Origin: Streptomyces composti
GTDB taxonomy: Bacteria > Actinomycetota > Actinomycetes > Streptomycetales > Streptomycetaceae
NCBI RefSeq assembly: GCF_012034205.1
Contig: NZ_JAATEM010000006.1
Span: forward strand, 62,001-126,000
Direction of reading: 5' to 3'
Length of the DNA stretch: 64,000 bases
The notes below the pieces were generated by a model that was not told the origin of the DNA, did not search any database, and was given only the letters and a program-made list of their open reading frames with translations. The position numbers and the translations under genes are program-made. This document shows, one piece after another, positions 25,827 through 36,911 of this stretch (within the stretch, counting starts at the first letter, position 1; each line of letters begins with the position of its first letter).

Positions 25827-26910
25827 GCCGCCCCGTCCGAGGGGCGGCACAGGGCGAGCAGGTCGGTGTGGTGGACCACCACCCGCAGCTCGCCCGCCGC
25901 GCACGCCTCCAGCCGCTCGGTCAGATAGGCGTCGGCACGTTCCTTGAGCTCCGGGCGTTCCTCCACGGCCGCGCCGACCCAGCCGCGCAGCCACTGTTCC
26001 GTCAGCGCGGCCTGCCCGGGCCCGAGGCGCCAGGGGCTCGGATGGAGCCGCACGGTCGCCCCGTGCGCGGAGAACGCCTCCGCGGCCACCGTCACCGCGT
26101 CCGGGCCGAGCAGTCCGCCGCGGCGCTGGTGGCTGTTGAACGCGTCGGTGATCTCCTGGTCCAGCTCGTGCGGCTCCGTCAGTTCGACCCGGCCGGCGAC
26201 GGACAGCGTCAGGAGCGCCGGGCAGCCGGCCCCGGCGCAGGCCGCGGCCAGGGTCTCGACGTGCTCACGGGTGAGCACGTCCAGCAGTGCGGACGCCGTC
26301 ACCAGGGAGGCCCCGGTCAGCGCGTCCGGGGTGAGCCGGGCGACGTCGCCGCGCCGGGTCTCCACGGTCACGCGGCTGCCGTCGGCGGACGACCGCGGGG
26401 AGGCGACGGCGGCGAAGTGCAGCAGATAGGGATCGCGGTCGTGCAGGATCCAGTGCTGGGGACCGTCCAGGTGCGGGGCGAGCCAGCGGCCCATCGACCC
26501 GGTGCCGCAGCCGATGTCGTGGATGATCAGCCCCTCGGCGCGGTGCGGCAGGTTGGCGAGGCGGATGCGGAGCGGATCGAGCAACTCGTGCGCACGGGCG
26601 TCCGCGTCGGCGGGCTCGCGCAGCTGCAGCCACTCGGGTGCGTACCGGGGCGGTTCCCCGGGGTCCGTCTCACGCAGGCGCAGGGTGGCCCGCTCGCCGG
26701 GACGGACGCCCGCCGGACCGGCACCCGGGATGACCGGGCCCGAGATGGCGGCCCCTCGCTCCTGCCCGTCCCCTCCTCCGGCTGGCTCGCTGTCTCCTTC
26801 CCGGCTCGGCACGGTGCCCTCCTTCGGTACGGCCACGGCGGCGTCCGCGGGCTCGCGGGGTCCGGGCTGGGCCGGGATCACCGGGGAGTGCTGAGTGGTC
26901 GTGGGCTCGG

Positions 26911-26914
<4 letters not shown>
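25823..26914 (-). CDS. Class I SAM-dependent methyltransferase
   Basis: 363 residues. A disordered Pro/Gly-rich leader of about 80 residues precedes the domain. SAM motif I is IIHDIGCGTGSMGRWL (about 130-145), followed by an acidic strand end (ILHDRDPY) and a post-I region ASLVTASALLDVLTREHV. The acceptor is unknown. The gene overlaps the glycosyltransferase upstream (ATGA at 26911-26914) and the flippase-like gene downstream, so it is an integral part of the leftward operon. It probably methylates the cluster's pterin-like or sugar intermediate (inference). Confidence 0.87.
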
Positions 26915-28601
<1,687 letters not shown>

Positions 28602-28669
28602 TCACGTCTTTTCTCAGGTCAGGCGCGCTTGTGCCGGCCGGCGGCCGGTTCCGCCGGGTCGCCTCGCCC

Positions 28670-29647
28670 TCACGAGGCGGCGTAGGCCACCCGGTGGCAC
28701 AGTGCCGGGATCTCGCCGGAGGCGAGCCGGGGCATCACGCCGGGCAGGTCCTCGAAGGGCGATTCTCCGGTGACGAGGGCGTCGAGTGCCGGGTCGGCGA
28801 GCAGCTCGAGGGCGAGAGCCAGCCGGTCGGCGTAGCTGCGGCCGGGGCGGGCCGGGGAGACCGTGCCGACCTGGCTGCTGCGGATGGTGAGCCGGCGGGA
28901 GTGGAAGGCCTCCCCGAGCGGAAGACTCACCCTGCGGTCGCCGTACCAGCTCAGCTCGATCACCGCGCCCTCGGGGGCGAGCAGTTCCAGGGAGCGGCTG
29001 AGCCCCTGCTCGGTGGCGCTGGCGTGCACCACCAGGTCGCAGTCGCCGGCGGCGGCCTCCGGCAGGGCGAAGCCGACACCGAGCGCCTCGGCGGTCTCGG
29101 CCCGCTTCGGATCGGCGTCCACCAGCTGCACCCGCACCCCCGGGAACCGGGCCAGCAGCGCCGCCACCGAGCACCCCACCATGCCGCCGCCGACCACGGC
29201 GATCCGGTCACCGACCAGCGGAGCCGCGTCCCACAGGGCGTTCACCGCCGTCTCCACCGTCCCGGCGAGCACCGCCCGCCCGGCCGGCACCGCGTCCGGC
29301 ACGGGGGTCACCGCGTCGGCGGGCACGACGTAGCGCGTCTGATGCGGATAGAGGCAGAACACCGTACGCCCGGTCAGCGCCTGTGGCCCCTCCTCCACCA
29401 CCCCGACGTTGAGGTAGCCGTACTTCACGGGCCCCGGGAAGTCGCCCTCCTGGAAGGGGGCGCGCATGGCCGCATGCTGGCTCTCCGGCACCCCGCCCCG
29501 GAACACGAGCGTCTCCGTGCCTCTGCTGACCCCCGAGTACAGCGAACGCACCAGCACCTCGCCCTCGCCGGGATCCGGCAGGGTGACGTCCCGGATCTCA
29601 CCATGGCCAGGCTCGTTGAGCCAGAACGCACGTGCGGTGCGGGTCAT
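28670..29647 (-). CDS. Zinc-type alcohol dehydrogenase-like (MDR family) oxidoreductase
   Basis: 325 residues of the medium-chain dehydrogenase/reductase fold. The GroES-like N-terminal half ([20 protein letters not shown]) is followed by the coenzyme motif [17 protein letters not shown] (about 150-166) and an acidic end (LVDADPKR) that favours NAD(H). The catalytic Cys and His zinc ligands of true alcohol dehydrogenases are not seen. ATG at 29647 has AGGAGGA six bases upstream. It lies 164 bp upstream of the PTPS gene on the same strand, and divergent from the phosphatidyltransferase. Probably oxidises or reduces a cluster intermediate. Confidence 0.85.
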   Translation of the reverse strand: MTRTARAFWLNEPGHGEIRDVTLPDPGEGEVLVRSLYSGVSRGTETLVFRGGVPESQHAAMRAPFQEGDFPGPVKYGYLNVGVVEEGPQALTGRTVFCLYPHQTRYVVPADAVTPVPDAVPAGRAVLAGTVETAVNALWDAAPLVGDRIAVVGGGMVGCSVAALLARFPGVRVQLVDADPKRAETAEALGVGFALPEAAAGDCDLVVHASATEQGLSRSLELLAPEGAVIELSWYGDRRVSLPLGEAFHSRRLTIRSSQVGTVSPARPGRSYADRLALALELLADPALDALVTGESPFEDLPGVMPRLASGEIPALCHRVAYAAS

Positions 29648-29755
29648 CGAAGTCCTCCTGAACGATCGGGGAGCTGCGCGCGTACCGAGAGGTGCACAGG
29701 CCGCGCACAAGGTAGCGGCGTTGATCGACTCTGTCACACGGCCGGAGGATGTTCG

Positions 29756-30520
29756 GTGGCCCTGAACAACAGTTACGACGCCAGGCTCGTACAGCAGGAG
29801 ACCGCCGTGGGCGCGGGTCTGATGATCCTGCTGCTCGCCCTGATCGGTACGGCGATCGGTATGGGCCCGGTGGGCTGGTTCTCCGGCCTCGCGTTCACGA
29901 TCGCCACCTGGGCGGTGCTCTCCAGGGCCCTGCACCGTTCGGGACTGCGCACCTTCGGCGCGGCCAACCGCGTCACCCTCGGCAGGGCCTGCCTCGTCGG
30001 TGGCGTCACGGCGCTGGTCGCCGACTCCTTCCAGGACTCTCCGCCCGTCTCGCTGTTCGTCGGCCTGACCGCCGTCGCCCTGATCCTCGACGGTGTCGAC
30101 GGCAAGGTGGCCCGCAGGACCGGGACGTCAACCCCCCTCGGTGCTCGCTTCGACATGGAAGTGGATGCCTTTCTGATCCTGGTGCTCAGCGTGTACGTGT
30201 CGATGGCCATGGGCCCGTGGGTGCTGCTGATCGGCGCGATGCGCTACGTCTTCGTGGCCGCGGCCCGCGTCTGGCCGTGGCTGACGGCCCCGCTGCCGCC
30301 GAGCACGGCCCGCAAGACGGTGGCCGCGCTGCAGGGTGTGCTGCTGCTGGTGGCAGGCGCGGCGCTGCTGCCGCACGCGGTCAACGTCGCCGTGGTGGCC
30401 CTGGCCCTGGGCCTGCTGGTGTGGTCCTTCGGCCGTGACGTGCTGTGGCTGTACCGGAACTCCCGCGCGCACACGACTCCGAGCGCGGAGCGGGAGGTGC
30501 CGGAGCTGGTCGCGGGGTGA
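29756..30520 (+). CDS. CDP-alcohol phosphatidyltransferase family protein
   Basis: 254 residues, integral membrane with about six helices. The family signature DGxxAR-x8-G-x3-D-x3-D reads [23 protein letters not shown] with all Asp residues present. It should transfer a phospho-alcohol or diacylglycerol phosphate from a CDP donor. The frame is open far upstream, but GTG at 29756 has GGAGGA seven bases ahead and fits the divergent 108-bp promoter region. Presence beside a glycosyltransferase and flippase suggests that the cluster product is lipid-anchored, though this gene could be independent. Confidence 0.87.
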   Translation: MALNNSYDARLVQQETAVGAGLMILLLALIGTAIGMGPVGWFSGLAFTIATWAVLSRALHRSGLRTFGAANRVTLGRACLVGGVTALVADSFQDSPPVSLFVGLTAVALILDGVDGKVARRTGTSTPLGARFDMEVDAFLILVLSVYVSMAMGPWVLLIGAMRYVFVAAARVWPWLTAPLPPSTARKTVAALQGVLLLVAGAALLPHAVNVAVVALALGLLVWSFGRDVLWLYRNSRAHTTPSAEREVPELVAG

Positions 30521-30549
30521 GGGCACGCCGGCCGGACCGGCCCTCACCC
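30515..30549 (+). terminator. Hairpin starting at the phosphatidyltransferase stop
   Basis: GGGTGAGGGC at 30515-30524 pairs perfectly with GCCCTCACCC at 30540-30549 across a 15-base G/C-rich loop. The left arm contains the stop codon itself. No T-run, but position and stem strength fit a terminator. Confidence 0.6.
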
Positions 30550-30792
30550 GCGTTTCCCTCCCCTCCTACGCCTCTTCCCCCCATCGCGTGACGCTCACGA
30601 TGCGTCACCCGCCCCCGAGGACACGAGGGCTCCGGGAGCCGTCCCCACCTCCCGGACCACCCGGCCCTACTAGTCAGTAACATCATGGGGCACGATGTCA
30701 TCGAACGGCGCCTTCGGCTTCGTCCGTCACCTCCTGACCAGGGGTGGGCCCCGCGGAGAGTGCGGGCGGGCTCCGAGGGCGCGGGGGAACAA

Positions 30793-32256
30793 TTGAAGAA
30801 CAGAAGACCGAAATCCCGGATCGCCGCAGTCCTCCTGGCGCTGATCCTGGCTCTGACCGGGAGCGTCGTCGCTCCCGCCCAGCCGGCCGCGGCCGCGACC
30901 AGTCCGCTGGCCGCCTGCAAGAACCTGACCCTGCTGAAGAAGATCAGCTGCGTCACCGACGCTCTCCGCAAGAGTGCCGGTGCCTCGGTGCAGGAATGCC
31001 TCGACAAACCGCTCACGGAGCGGCCCGGATGCCTGGAGAACCTGGTTCACCAGATCGCCGAGCGAGGGGTGACCTGGTTCCTCGTACTGCACCTCAGCCA
31101 TGAGGCCGTCCACGGGCAGCTCGACGCCCAGAAGGCCTACGAGTCCACGGTCAAGGCCTATGACGTGCTCGACGATCCGTCACTGCTGCTGACGGACGAC
31201 GCGCTGCGCACCGAGTTCCTCAAGACCGTCACGAAGGCCAAGAAGAAGGGCGAGGCTGCCGAGGCGTTCGGGCGCGAGGCGGTGAGGACTGCCAAGACGA
31301 CCACGAAGCTGCTCAGGGACACCGCACATCTGGTCAAGGAGCTGGAGGTCGGAAAGACCTACAGGGAGATCTTGGGTGCCCTCGACACCATGAACGCCGG
31401 CATGGCGCAGATGAACTCCGCGCTGGGCCAGATGAACACGGCGGTCGACCAGGTCAACGCCGGGCTCAAGCAGGCGAACGCCGGTATCGACGTGGCCAAT
31501 CGCGCGATGACCCAGATGAACAAGGGCATCAGCGAGGCGAACCGGGGGCTCACCGAGACCAACAAGGCCGTCAAGGAAATGGCCAAGGGCTTCGAGAAGC
31601 TGAGGCACATCGCCCCCGGCCGGATCGACTTCGACTTCTCCGACCTGGACAAGGCATTCAGCAGCGAGAGCAGCTTCGCCCAGGACGCCGCCCGCAAGCG
31701 CAAGCTGTCACTGCTGCTCGACCTCACCCCCGGCCTCGGCGACGTCAAGGGGGTCATGCAGGCCATCACCGGCACGGACTCCATCACCGGTGAACCGCTG
31801 GGCGGCGTGGACCGCGCCGCCGGAGCGATCATCATCCTGCGTTCGATGAAGGCCGGATACAAGGGCGCCGACAGCCTGTACAACGCCTCGCGCCTGGCCA
31901 CTGTGCTCAGCACGATGGAGAAGGCCAATCCGCTCGTGGAGAGCCTGCGCAAAACCGGCAAGCTCCCGTCCAACTACGTCACCAAGAGCGAGGCGGCCAA
32001 GAAGGGCTGGGAGCCGGGCAAGGCACTCGGCAACTATGTGCCGGGGGGCCAGATCGGCGGCGACGTCTTCAAGGATCCGGCCTCCATCGGCCTGCCCACC
32101 AAGGCCGGGCGGACCTGGTACGAGGCGGACGTCGGGCTGACCAATACCATGAAGCGGTCCAAGCAGCCCGGCACGCGGCTGCTCTACTCCGACGACGGCC
32201 TCATCTACGTGACCACCGACCACTACAAGACCGTCGACTACGTCGGCACATACTGA
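30793..32256 (+). CDS. Secreted polymorphic toxin with C-terminal barnase-type ribonuclease domain
   Basis: 487 residues from a TTG at 30793; the frame is open from 30685, but only the TTG start gives a clean signal peptide (KNRRPKSRIAAVLLALILAL...AQPAAAA). A cysteine-containing helical region follows. Residues about 195-275 form a Met/Asn-rich heptad repeat (MNAGMAQMN, MNTAVDQVN, ...) likely to be coiled coil. Next is a pre-toxin segment (LDLTPGLGDVKGVMQAITG) like the PT-TG domain. From about 385 the sequence is barnase: LPSNYVTKSEAAKKGW, IGGDVF, and the catalytic residues Glu444 (WYEAD), Arg462 (RLLYS) and His477 (TTDHY). It should degrade RNA of target cells. Barstar follows immediately. 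Confidence 0.93.
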   Translation: MKNRRPKSRIAAVLLALILALTGSVVAPAQPAAAATSPLAACKNLTLLKKISCVTDALRKSAGASVQECLDKPLTERPGCLENLVHQIAERGVTWFLVLHLSHEAVHGQLDAQKAYESTVKAYDVLDDPSLLLTDDALRTEFLKTVTKAKKKGEAAEAFGREAVRTAKTTTKLLRDTAHLVKELEVGKTYREILGALDTMNAGMAQMNSALGQMNTAVDQVNAGLKQANAGIDVANRAMTQMNKGISEANRGLTETNKAVKEMAKGFEKLRHIAPGRIDFDFSDLDKAFSSESSFAQDAARKRKLSLLLDLTPGLGDVKGVMQAITGTDSITGEPLGGVDRAAGAIIILRSMKAGYKGADSLYNASRLATVLSTMEKANPLVESLRKTGKLPSNYVTKSEAAKKGWEPGKALGNYVPGGQIGGDVFKDPASIGLPTKAGRTWYEADVGLTNTMKRSKQPGTRLLYSDDGLIYVTTDHYKTVDYVGTY

Positions 32257-32271
32257 AAGACCTTGGCCAGG

Positions 32272-32595
32272 ATGGCTGACGACACTCACGACGACGAACC
32301 CGACGTTCCCGGATCACTGGTCATCGACCTGTCGGCGGTGCGGGATGCCGAGGAGCTCCACCGGCTGCTCCAGCGGGAGCTGAGGTTCCCCGACTTCTAC
32401 GGCCGGAACTGGAACGCATTCTGGGATGCGATCACCGGACTCGTCGATCTGCCGCACGAGCTGACCTTCACCGGATGGCCGGAGTTCTCGGCCGCACTGC
32501 CGGAGGAGGCCCGCCGGCTGCGTGCACTGCTGGACGACTACCTCAGCGAGTACGGCCAGTACCTCGCCGTGCCGCGCCACGTCCACTACCGGTAG
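32272..32595 (+). CDS. Barstar-family ribonuclease inhibitor (immunity protein)
   Basis: About 107 residues. The barstar signature is clear: VIDLSAVRDAEELHRLLQ, then FPDFYGRNWNAFWDAITG (the loop and helix that block the barnase active site) and a C-terminal helix with EEARRLRALLDDYL. It should bind and inactivate the barnase domain of the toxin encoded 15 bp upstream, protecting the producing cell. A TTG at 32263 is an alternative start three codons earlier; neither start has a good Shine-Dalgarno site, so translation is probably coupled to the toxin. Confidence 0.93.
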   Translation: MADDTHDDEPDVPGSLVIDLSAVRDAEELHRLLQRELRFPDFYGRNWNAFWDAITGLVDLPHELTFTGWPEFSAALPEEARRLRALLDDYLSEYGQYLAVPRHVHYR

Positions 32596-32612
32596 AGCGG
32601 CCCCGTCCTGTG

Positions 32613-32646
32613 CGGTGGGTGCCGGCCCACGGGCCGGCACCCACCG
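32613..32646. terminator. Perfect 16-bp hairpin after barstar
   Basis: CGGTGGGTGCCGGCCC and GGGCCGGCACCCACCG are perfect inverted arms separated by only two bases, giving one of the most stable hairpins in the window. It lies 17 bp after the barstar stop and before the convergent gene at 32796, so it can end transcription from both sides. Confidence 0.85.
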
Positions 32647-32795
32647 ACCGCGGGTCATGTGGACACCCCGAGGCGTACCACTCACCCGAGCCGGACGAAC
32701 CGCCCCTTCTTCTTCAGCCGTCCACCGTCGGCGCCCACCGGACTCGACGGCGCTGCCGGCGCCGTTACGGGCGCGCCCGCTGTGGCCCCCTGCCG

Positions 32796-33107
32796 CTACT
32801 GGCCGATCCCGGTCGCGTCGAGCAGCCGGACCAAGTCCTTCCGTCCGTATCCGAGGAGGCGGGCGCGGTGAGCGGCCGTGAGCAGCAGATGCCCCACGAT
32901 CACTGCCGCGTGCCCGTTCCTGTCGGTGCCCGACCACTCGTCCGGCTTCTCGACACCCATCCCGGTCATCAGCAGACCGTGCTCACGCCGCACCTCACGA
33001 ACCGTGTCGGTGACGGCGTCCAGCAGTGTCCTGCCCGGCCGCTCGCACTCCAGGGCGAAGTATCCCCGGTCGACCGGCACGCACCCTTCGGGCGGGCGCT
33101 TCCGCAC
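32796..33107 (-). CDS. Hypothetical protein, possibly 5'-truncated
   Basis: About 103 residues from GTG at 33105-33107. The segment VPVDRGYFALECERPGRTLLDAV...TGMGVEKPDEW...LLLTAAHRARLLGYG reads like a genuine compact soluble protein with strong codon bias, but I do not recognise the family. Neither this GTG nor the distant TTG at 33191 has a ribosome binding site, and coding-like sequence (HERYAG) continues a few codons upstream before turning A/T-richer. The natural start may have been lost where the transposon region begins. Confidence 0.55.
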   Translation of the reverse strand: MRKRPPEGCVPVDRGYFALECERPGRTLLDAVTDTVREVRREHGLLMTGMGVEKPDEWSGTDRNGHAAVIVGHLLLTAAHRARLLGYGRKDLVRLLDATGIGQ

Positions 33108-33221
33108 CCCGGCGTAGCGCTCGTGTCCGTTCCCAGTGCTTGTGAGGGTTCCCGTTGGATCTGCTCGGCTAAGTGATCGAGTCCCAATCAATCTGCGCGG
33201 CGAGGTCTCTCGTGGGCTGAG

Positions 33222-33947
33222 CTACGGCCGTCGCGCGACGAAGACGAGCTCCTTGCCCGGCCTGTCGGGCGCGTCGCGTACGTCCTCCACCACGTACCCC
33301 TGCGCGATCAGCTCCGTCTCGACCTCCTGCCGCTCGCGGAAGCGCAGGGTGGAGTCCGACGTCATTACCTCCCCGTCGGCAGCGAACACGTAGGTCCAGC
33401 GGAACGTCACCAGCGGCTCGCTCACCTTGATCACTTGGACCCAGCTTTCGACTGGGCCGACATCCGGGATCTCCGTCACGCGATATGAGGCTTCGCGGTT
33501 CCACTCCTCCCAGGCGCGTCTGGCTGGGTCCCGGGTCTCGAACACCAGACGGCCACCAGGCTGTAGTGCTTCGTACGCGCCACGCAGGGTCTCGCGCCAT
33601 GCCTGCGGATCAAGGATCTGCTGGGCGGCGTTCGCGGTCATGGTTGCCAGGTCGACCCGCATCGGCGGAAGTGTCGTGGCATCGCCGCAGATCCAGCGCA
33701 CTCGCTCGCCGCCCGGCTTAGCTCGGGCCACGTCGATGGACGCTTGAGCGGGATCGACACCCACGACTTCGATCCCGCGTTCAGCCAGTAGAAGCGCGAA
33801 CACGCCTGTTCCACAGCCGATGTCCAGCACTTGACGCGCTTTGAACTCTTCCGTCATCTGGACGTACGCGTCGAGATCGCCGCGATCGGGGTCGAGTGGG
33901 TCGTAGATCGCGGCGAGCCGTGGATGTCCAAAACATTCGTCTGTCAT
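33222..33947 (-). CDS. Class I SAM-dependent methyltransferase, probable transposon cargo
   Basis: 241 residues. Methyltransferase_11/25-type domain with motif I VLDIGCGTGVFALLLAERG (about 43-61), acidic motif II end GVDPAQASID, and post-I TMTANAAQQIL. A C-terminal beta-rich half follows, as in small-molecule methyltransferases. The ATG at 33945-33947 starts MTDECFGHPRL; the open frame further upstream lacks a ribosome site. Base composition is visibly less G+C-rich than the core genes and similar to the transposition genes that begin 163 bp away in the opposite direction. This supports carriage on the element. Substrate unknown. Confidence 0.82.
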   Translation of the reverse strand: MTDECFGHPRLAAIYDPLDPDRGDLDAYVQMTEEFKARQVLDIGCGTGVFALLLAERGIEVVGVDPAQASIDVARAKPGGERVRWICGDATTLPPMRVDLATMTANAAQQILDPQAWRETLRGAYEALQPGGRLVFETRDPARRAWEEWNREASYRVTEIPDVGPVESWVQVIKVSEPLVTFRWTYVFAADGEVMTSDSTLRFRERQEVETELIAQGYVVEDVRDAPDRPGKELVFVARRP

Positions 33948-34110
33948 GCGGCCGAACGTAGGGGCCGCTGAGCTCGGACGCCTACTCAATTTCGCCACGT
34001 GCCAGCGGTGTTGGCCTTCCTACCGTGAGAGATCTTCGGCCGATCACTCGGATGGGGTATTTGGTCCCATTCCTTCTTCTCGTTCCCGCCGCTTCTGCAC
34101 AGTGGTTCAC

Positions 34111-34863
34111 ATGGGGGCCCAAGGAACAGCACAGCAGGCGTTGCCAGCCGTGGACCAGTTTGAGGTCGGATGGCGGGATGCCGAGGGTGAGCATCGGCGA
34201 CCGTTGGCGGATGTGCTCTCGGTGGAGTTCGAGGCAGGTCTGCCAGTACGCGGGTTCCCGTCGTACCGCGGCCAGCGGAACTTCCCGGGCCTGTACTGGT
34301 CGGCCACGACAGGCGGGCACGTGGGGTTCGAGTCGTGGCTGGAGCGGGATCACGCGATGCTGCTGGACTTCACGCCGGAGGTGACGGGGCTGCTGTCACA
34401 GCCTCTGTGGCTGTTCTGGAAGGACGAGCGGGGTAAGCGCATCTCGCACGCTCCGGACTACTTCGCTCGGTTCGAGGACGGGCGGGGGCTGGTGGTGGAC
34501 TGTCGGCCGCTGGACCGGATCGACTCACGGTCAGCAGCCAAGTTCGCCGCGACGCGCACAGCCTGCGAAGTGGTGGGGTGGGGCTACCGGGTTGTCGGCG
34601 AGGTGGACGCCGTGCGGATGGTGAACGTTCGCTGGCTGGCGGGATACCGGCATCCGCGGCACGGGGCCGACGAAGGTCTCGTGGCCCGGTTGTTGGCACT
34701 GTTCTCGGCGCCTTCGCCGCTGGTGCCACAGGCTGCGTTGCTCGGCGATCCGATCGCCGTGTTGCCGGCGGTGTTCCATCTGCTCTGGCTGGGACGGCTG
34801 GCCGCCGATCTGTCACGGCCTCTGTCGGATGCCACGCTGGTGTCGCCGGCGGCGACCCGGTGA
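34111..34863 (+). CDS. TnsA-like transposase endonuclease subunit
   Basis: 250 residues. Matches the TnsA-type endonuclease of Tn7-like elements: GFESWLERDHAMLLDF (catalytic Glu region, about residues 71-86), then APDYFARFEDGRGLVVDCR (catalytic Asp). In classical TnsA the last motif holds a Lys; here the position reads VVDCR, with no Lys, as in some actinomycete TnsA-like proteins. It would cut the 5' ends of the element so that it moves by cut-and-paste. The start is ATG 34111, or GTG 34102 three codons before. Its stop overlaps the TniA/TnsB start (GTGA). Confidence 0.85.
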   Translation: MGAQGTAQQALPAVDQFEVGWRDAEGEHRRPLADVLSVEFEAGLPVRGFPSYRGQRNFPGLYWSATTGGHVGFESWLERDHAMLLDFTPEVTGLLSQPLWLFWKDERGKRISHAPDYFARFEDGRGLVVDCRPLDRIDSRSAAKFAATRTACEVVGWGYRVVGEVDAVRMVNVRWLAGYRHPRHGADEGLVARLLALFSAPSPLVPQAALLGDPIAVLPAVFHLLWLGRLAADLSRPLSDATLVSPAATR

Positions 34864-36911
34864 GCGGGCGCCCCGGGCCACGGGCGGCGTTGAGGGTTGG
34901 GGATCAAGTGCGCCTGGATGACCGGCTGCACGCGGTCGTCGGCCTGTCCGGAACGACGGTGCGGCTCCTCGACGAAGCCGGGTCGGCGAGTCTGGTGTTG
35001 CTGTCCCACCTACTGGCCTCCGAAGGCTTTGAGCTGATCGGCCAGGGTGTCGATCAGGTCCGTATGCCGCCGTTCGCGCTGTTGGACATCGTGCCGGAGC
35101 GGGAAGCGGAGAAGGCGACAGCCTGGGAACGCCATCTGACCGAGGTGGAGTTCGGCAAGCCACTGGATGCTGACCCCACGACTCCACCTCGCCCTGAATA
35201 CGACCCGGCAAGCCACACAGTGGAAGAGCGAGTGGCGGCCAAGGCTGCGGAACTACGGGCTATCGGATGGCAGGCGAGTGCGGGAACCGTGCAGCGAATG
35301 CGCAGGCGCTACCGCGAGCAGGGCCTGTGGGGGCTGGTCGATCACCGCAAAACTCGGGTGTCCTCGCCGACGGGTCGGGCCGATGACCGGGTGGTCTCCG
35401 CCATCGCGGAGATCCTCGCCTCGACAACGAACGAGTCCACCGGCACCCGCGGCCGGCTGCGTCGGCGAGTGGAGGCGCTGCTGGCTGAGCGCCATGGCCC
35501 GGGAACGGTGCCGATGCCGTCGAAGTCGGCGTTCTACCGGCTCGTCGAGGCGATGAGCGAGGGCACGCATGCTTTCGGCGAGGCCACGTCCCGCAGGTCA
35601 GCGGCTCGCCGCCCGCAAGGAGCGTTCACCCCTTCCTCGGCCTGCCGCCCCGGCGAGATGGTGCAGATCGACACGACACCACTGGACGTGCTGGTGGTCC
35701 TGGAGGACGGGGTGAACGGACGTCCGGAACTCACGATCGCCGTCGACGTGGCAACGAGGACGATCTGCGCTGCGGTGCTGCGACCAGCAGGCACCAAGGC
35801 CGTGGACGCCGCCCTGCTGCTGGCCAAGATGCTGGTCCCGGAGCCGCTACGGCCCGGCTGGTCGGAAGCACTGGCGATGTCGATGACGCTGATCCCCCAC
35901 CAGAGGCTGTTGGAGCTCGACGCGCGCCTGGAGCAAGCGGCCGCCAAGCCGGTGATCGTGCCAGAGACGATCGGCATTGATCACGGGAAGGTGTTCGTCT
36001 CCAACACCTTCCTGACCGCCTGCCGGTCGCTGGGCGTCTCCGTCCAGCCGTCCCGCCCGGCGACCCCGACGGACAAGGGAATCGTCGAGCGGACGTTTTC
36101 CTCGATCAACACGCTGTTCTGCCAGCACATCCCTGGCTACACCGGCTCGAACACGACCCGCCGGGGGGCCGAGGTCGAGGCCGTCTGGACGCTCGCGGAA
36201 GTGGACGACCTGTTGCAGGAATGGATCGTGGCCTGCTGGCAGCAGCGGCCACACGAAGGACTGCGCAGCCCATTCCTACCGGGTCGGCCGATGTCTCCCA
36301 ATGACGCATACGCCCTGCTGGTCTCCCGCACCGGCTACCTGCCGATGCCGCTGAGCGGCCCCGACTACTTGGAACTGCTGCCAGCACTCTGGCGTTCGGT
36401 CAACGACTACGGCATCCGCGTCGACCACCGCACCTACAACTGCCCCGGACTGAACCCGCTGCGGCGCCGCTCCTCAGGAGTGACCGCCAAGGGCGGACTC
36501 TGGGAAGTCCACTACGACCCCTACGACCTGTCCCAGATCTGGGTACGCGACGCGCGCACCGGAGAGTGGATCACGGTTCCGTGGACACACCGGCACCTGG
36601 TCTCCGCGCCGTTCGCGGACTTCACCTGGCGCCGGGCCCGGGACGTGCTTGCGATGCGGGGCCAGGACGACACCAACCAAGCCGCCGTGGCCGCCGCAGT
36701 CGACCAGTTGCTGACGCGGGCGGAAAGCGGGCCGGACCGCCGCATCGCGGCCCGCACCCGCGCTGCCCTGGAGCCCGGCCGGTCCGTCCCTGCGCTGCCG
36801 CAGGCACCAGCTTTTGAAGACGCCGAGGACGAGGCCACCGTCCCGGAGCAGACATCGAGCGTCATTCCCTTCGGCGTCTTCGATGCCTTCACCGACGGGA
36901 GTCGCCTGTGA
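34860..36911 (+). CDS. TniA/TnsB-type DDE transposase
   Basis: 683 residues. Two N-terminal helix-turn-helix regions (e.g. VAAKAAELRAIGWQASAGTVQRM) for end binding, an rve/integrase core, and a Mu-type beta-barrel C-terminal part (YDPYDLSQIWVRD). The catalytic triad is Asp271 (MVQIDTTPLD), Asp374 (GIDHGK) and Glu410 (GIVERTF), an exact DD(35)E spacing. It joins the 3' ends of the element to the target. The GTG start at 34860 overlaps the TnsA stop, and its own stop overlaps the TniB start. The gene looks complete and probably functional. Confidence 0.94.
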   Translation: MSGRPGPRAALRVGDQVRLDDRLHAVVGLSGTTVRLLDEAGSASLVLLSHLLASEGFELIGQGVDQVRMPPFALLDIVPEREAEKATAWERHLTEVEFGKPLDADPTTPPRPEYDPASHTVEERVAAKAAELRAIGWQASAGTVQRMRRRYREQGLWGLVDHRKTRVSSPTGRADDRVVSAIAEILASTTNESTGTRGRLRRRVEALLAERHGPGTVPMPSKSAFYRLVEAMSEGTHAFGEATSRRSAARRPQGAFTPSSACRPGEMVQIDTTPLDVLVVLEDGVNGRPELTIAVDVATRTICAAVLRPAGTKAVDAALLLAKMLVPEPLRPGWSEALAMSMTLIPHQRLLELDARLEQAAAKPVIVPETIGIDHGKVFVSNTFLTACRSLGVSVQPSRPATPTDKGIVERTFSSINTLFCQHIPGYTGSNTTRRGAEVEAVWTLAEVDDLLQEWIVACWQQRPHEGLRSPFLPGRPMSPNDAYALLVSRTGYLPMPLSGPDYLELLPALWRSVNDYGIRVDHRTYNCPGLNPLRRRSSGVTAKGGLWEVHYDPYDLSQIWVRDARTGEWITVPWTHRHLVSAPFADFTWRRARDVLAMRGQDDTNQAAVAAAVDQLLTRAESGPDRRIAARTRAALEPGRSVPALPQAPAFEDAEDEATVPEQTSSVIPFGVFDAFTDGSRL

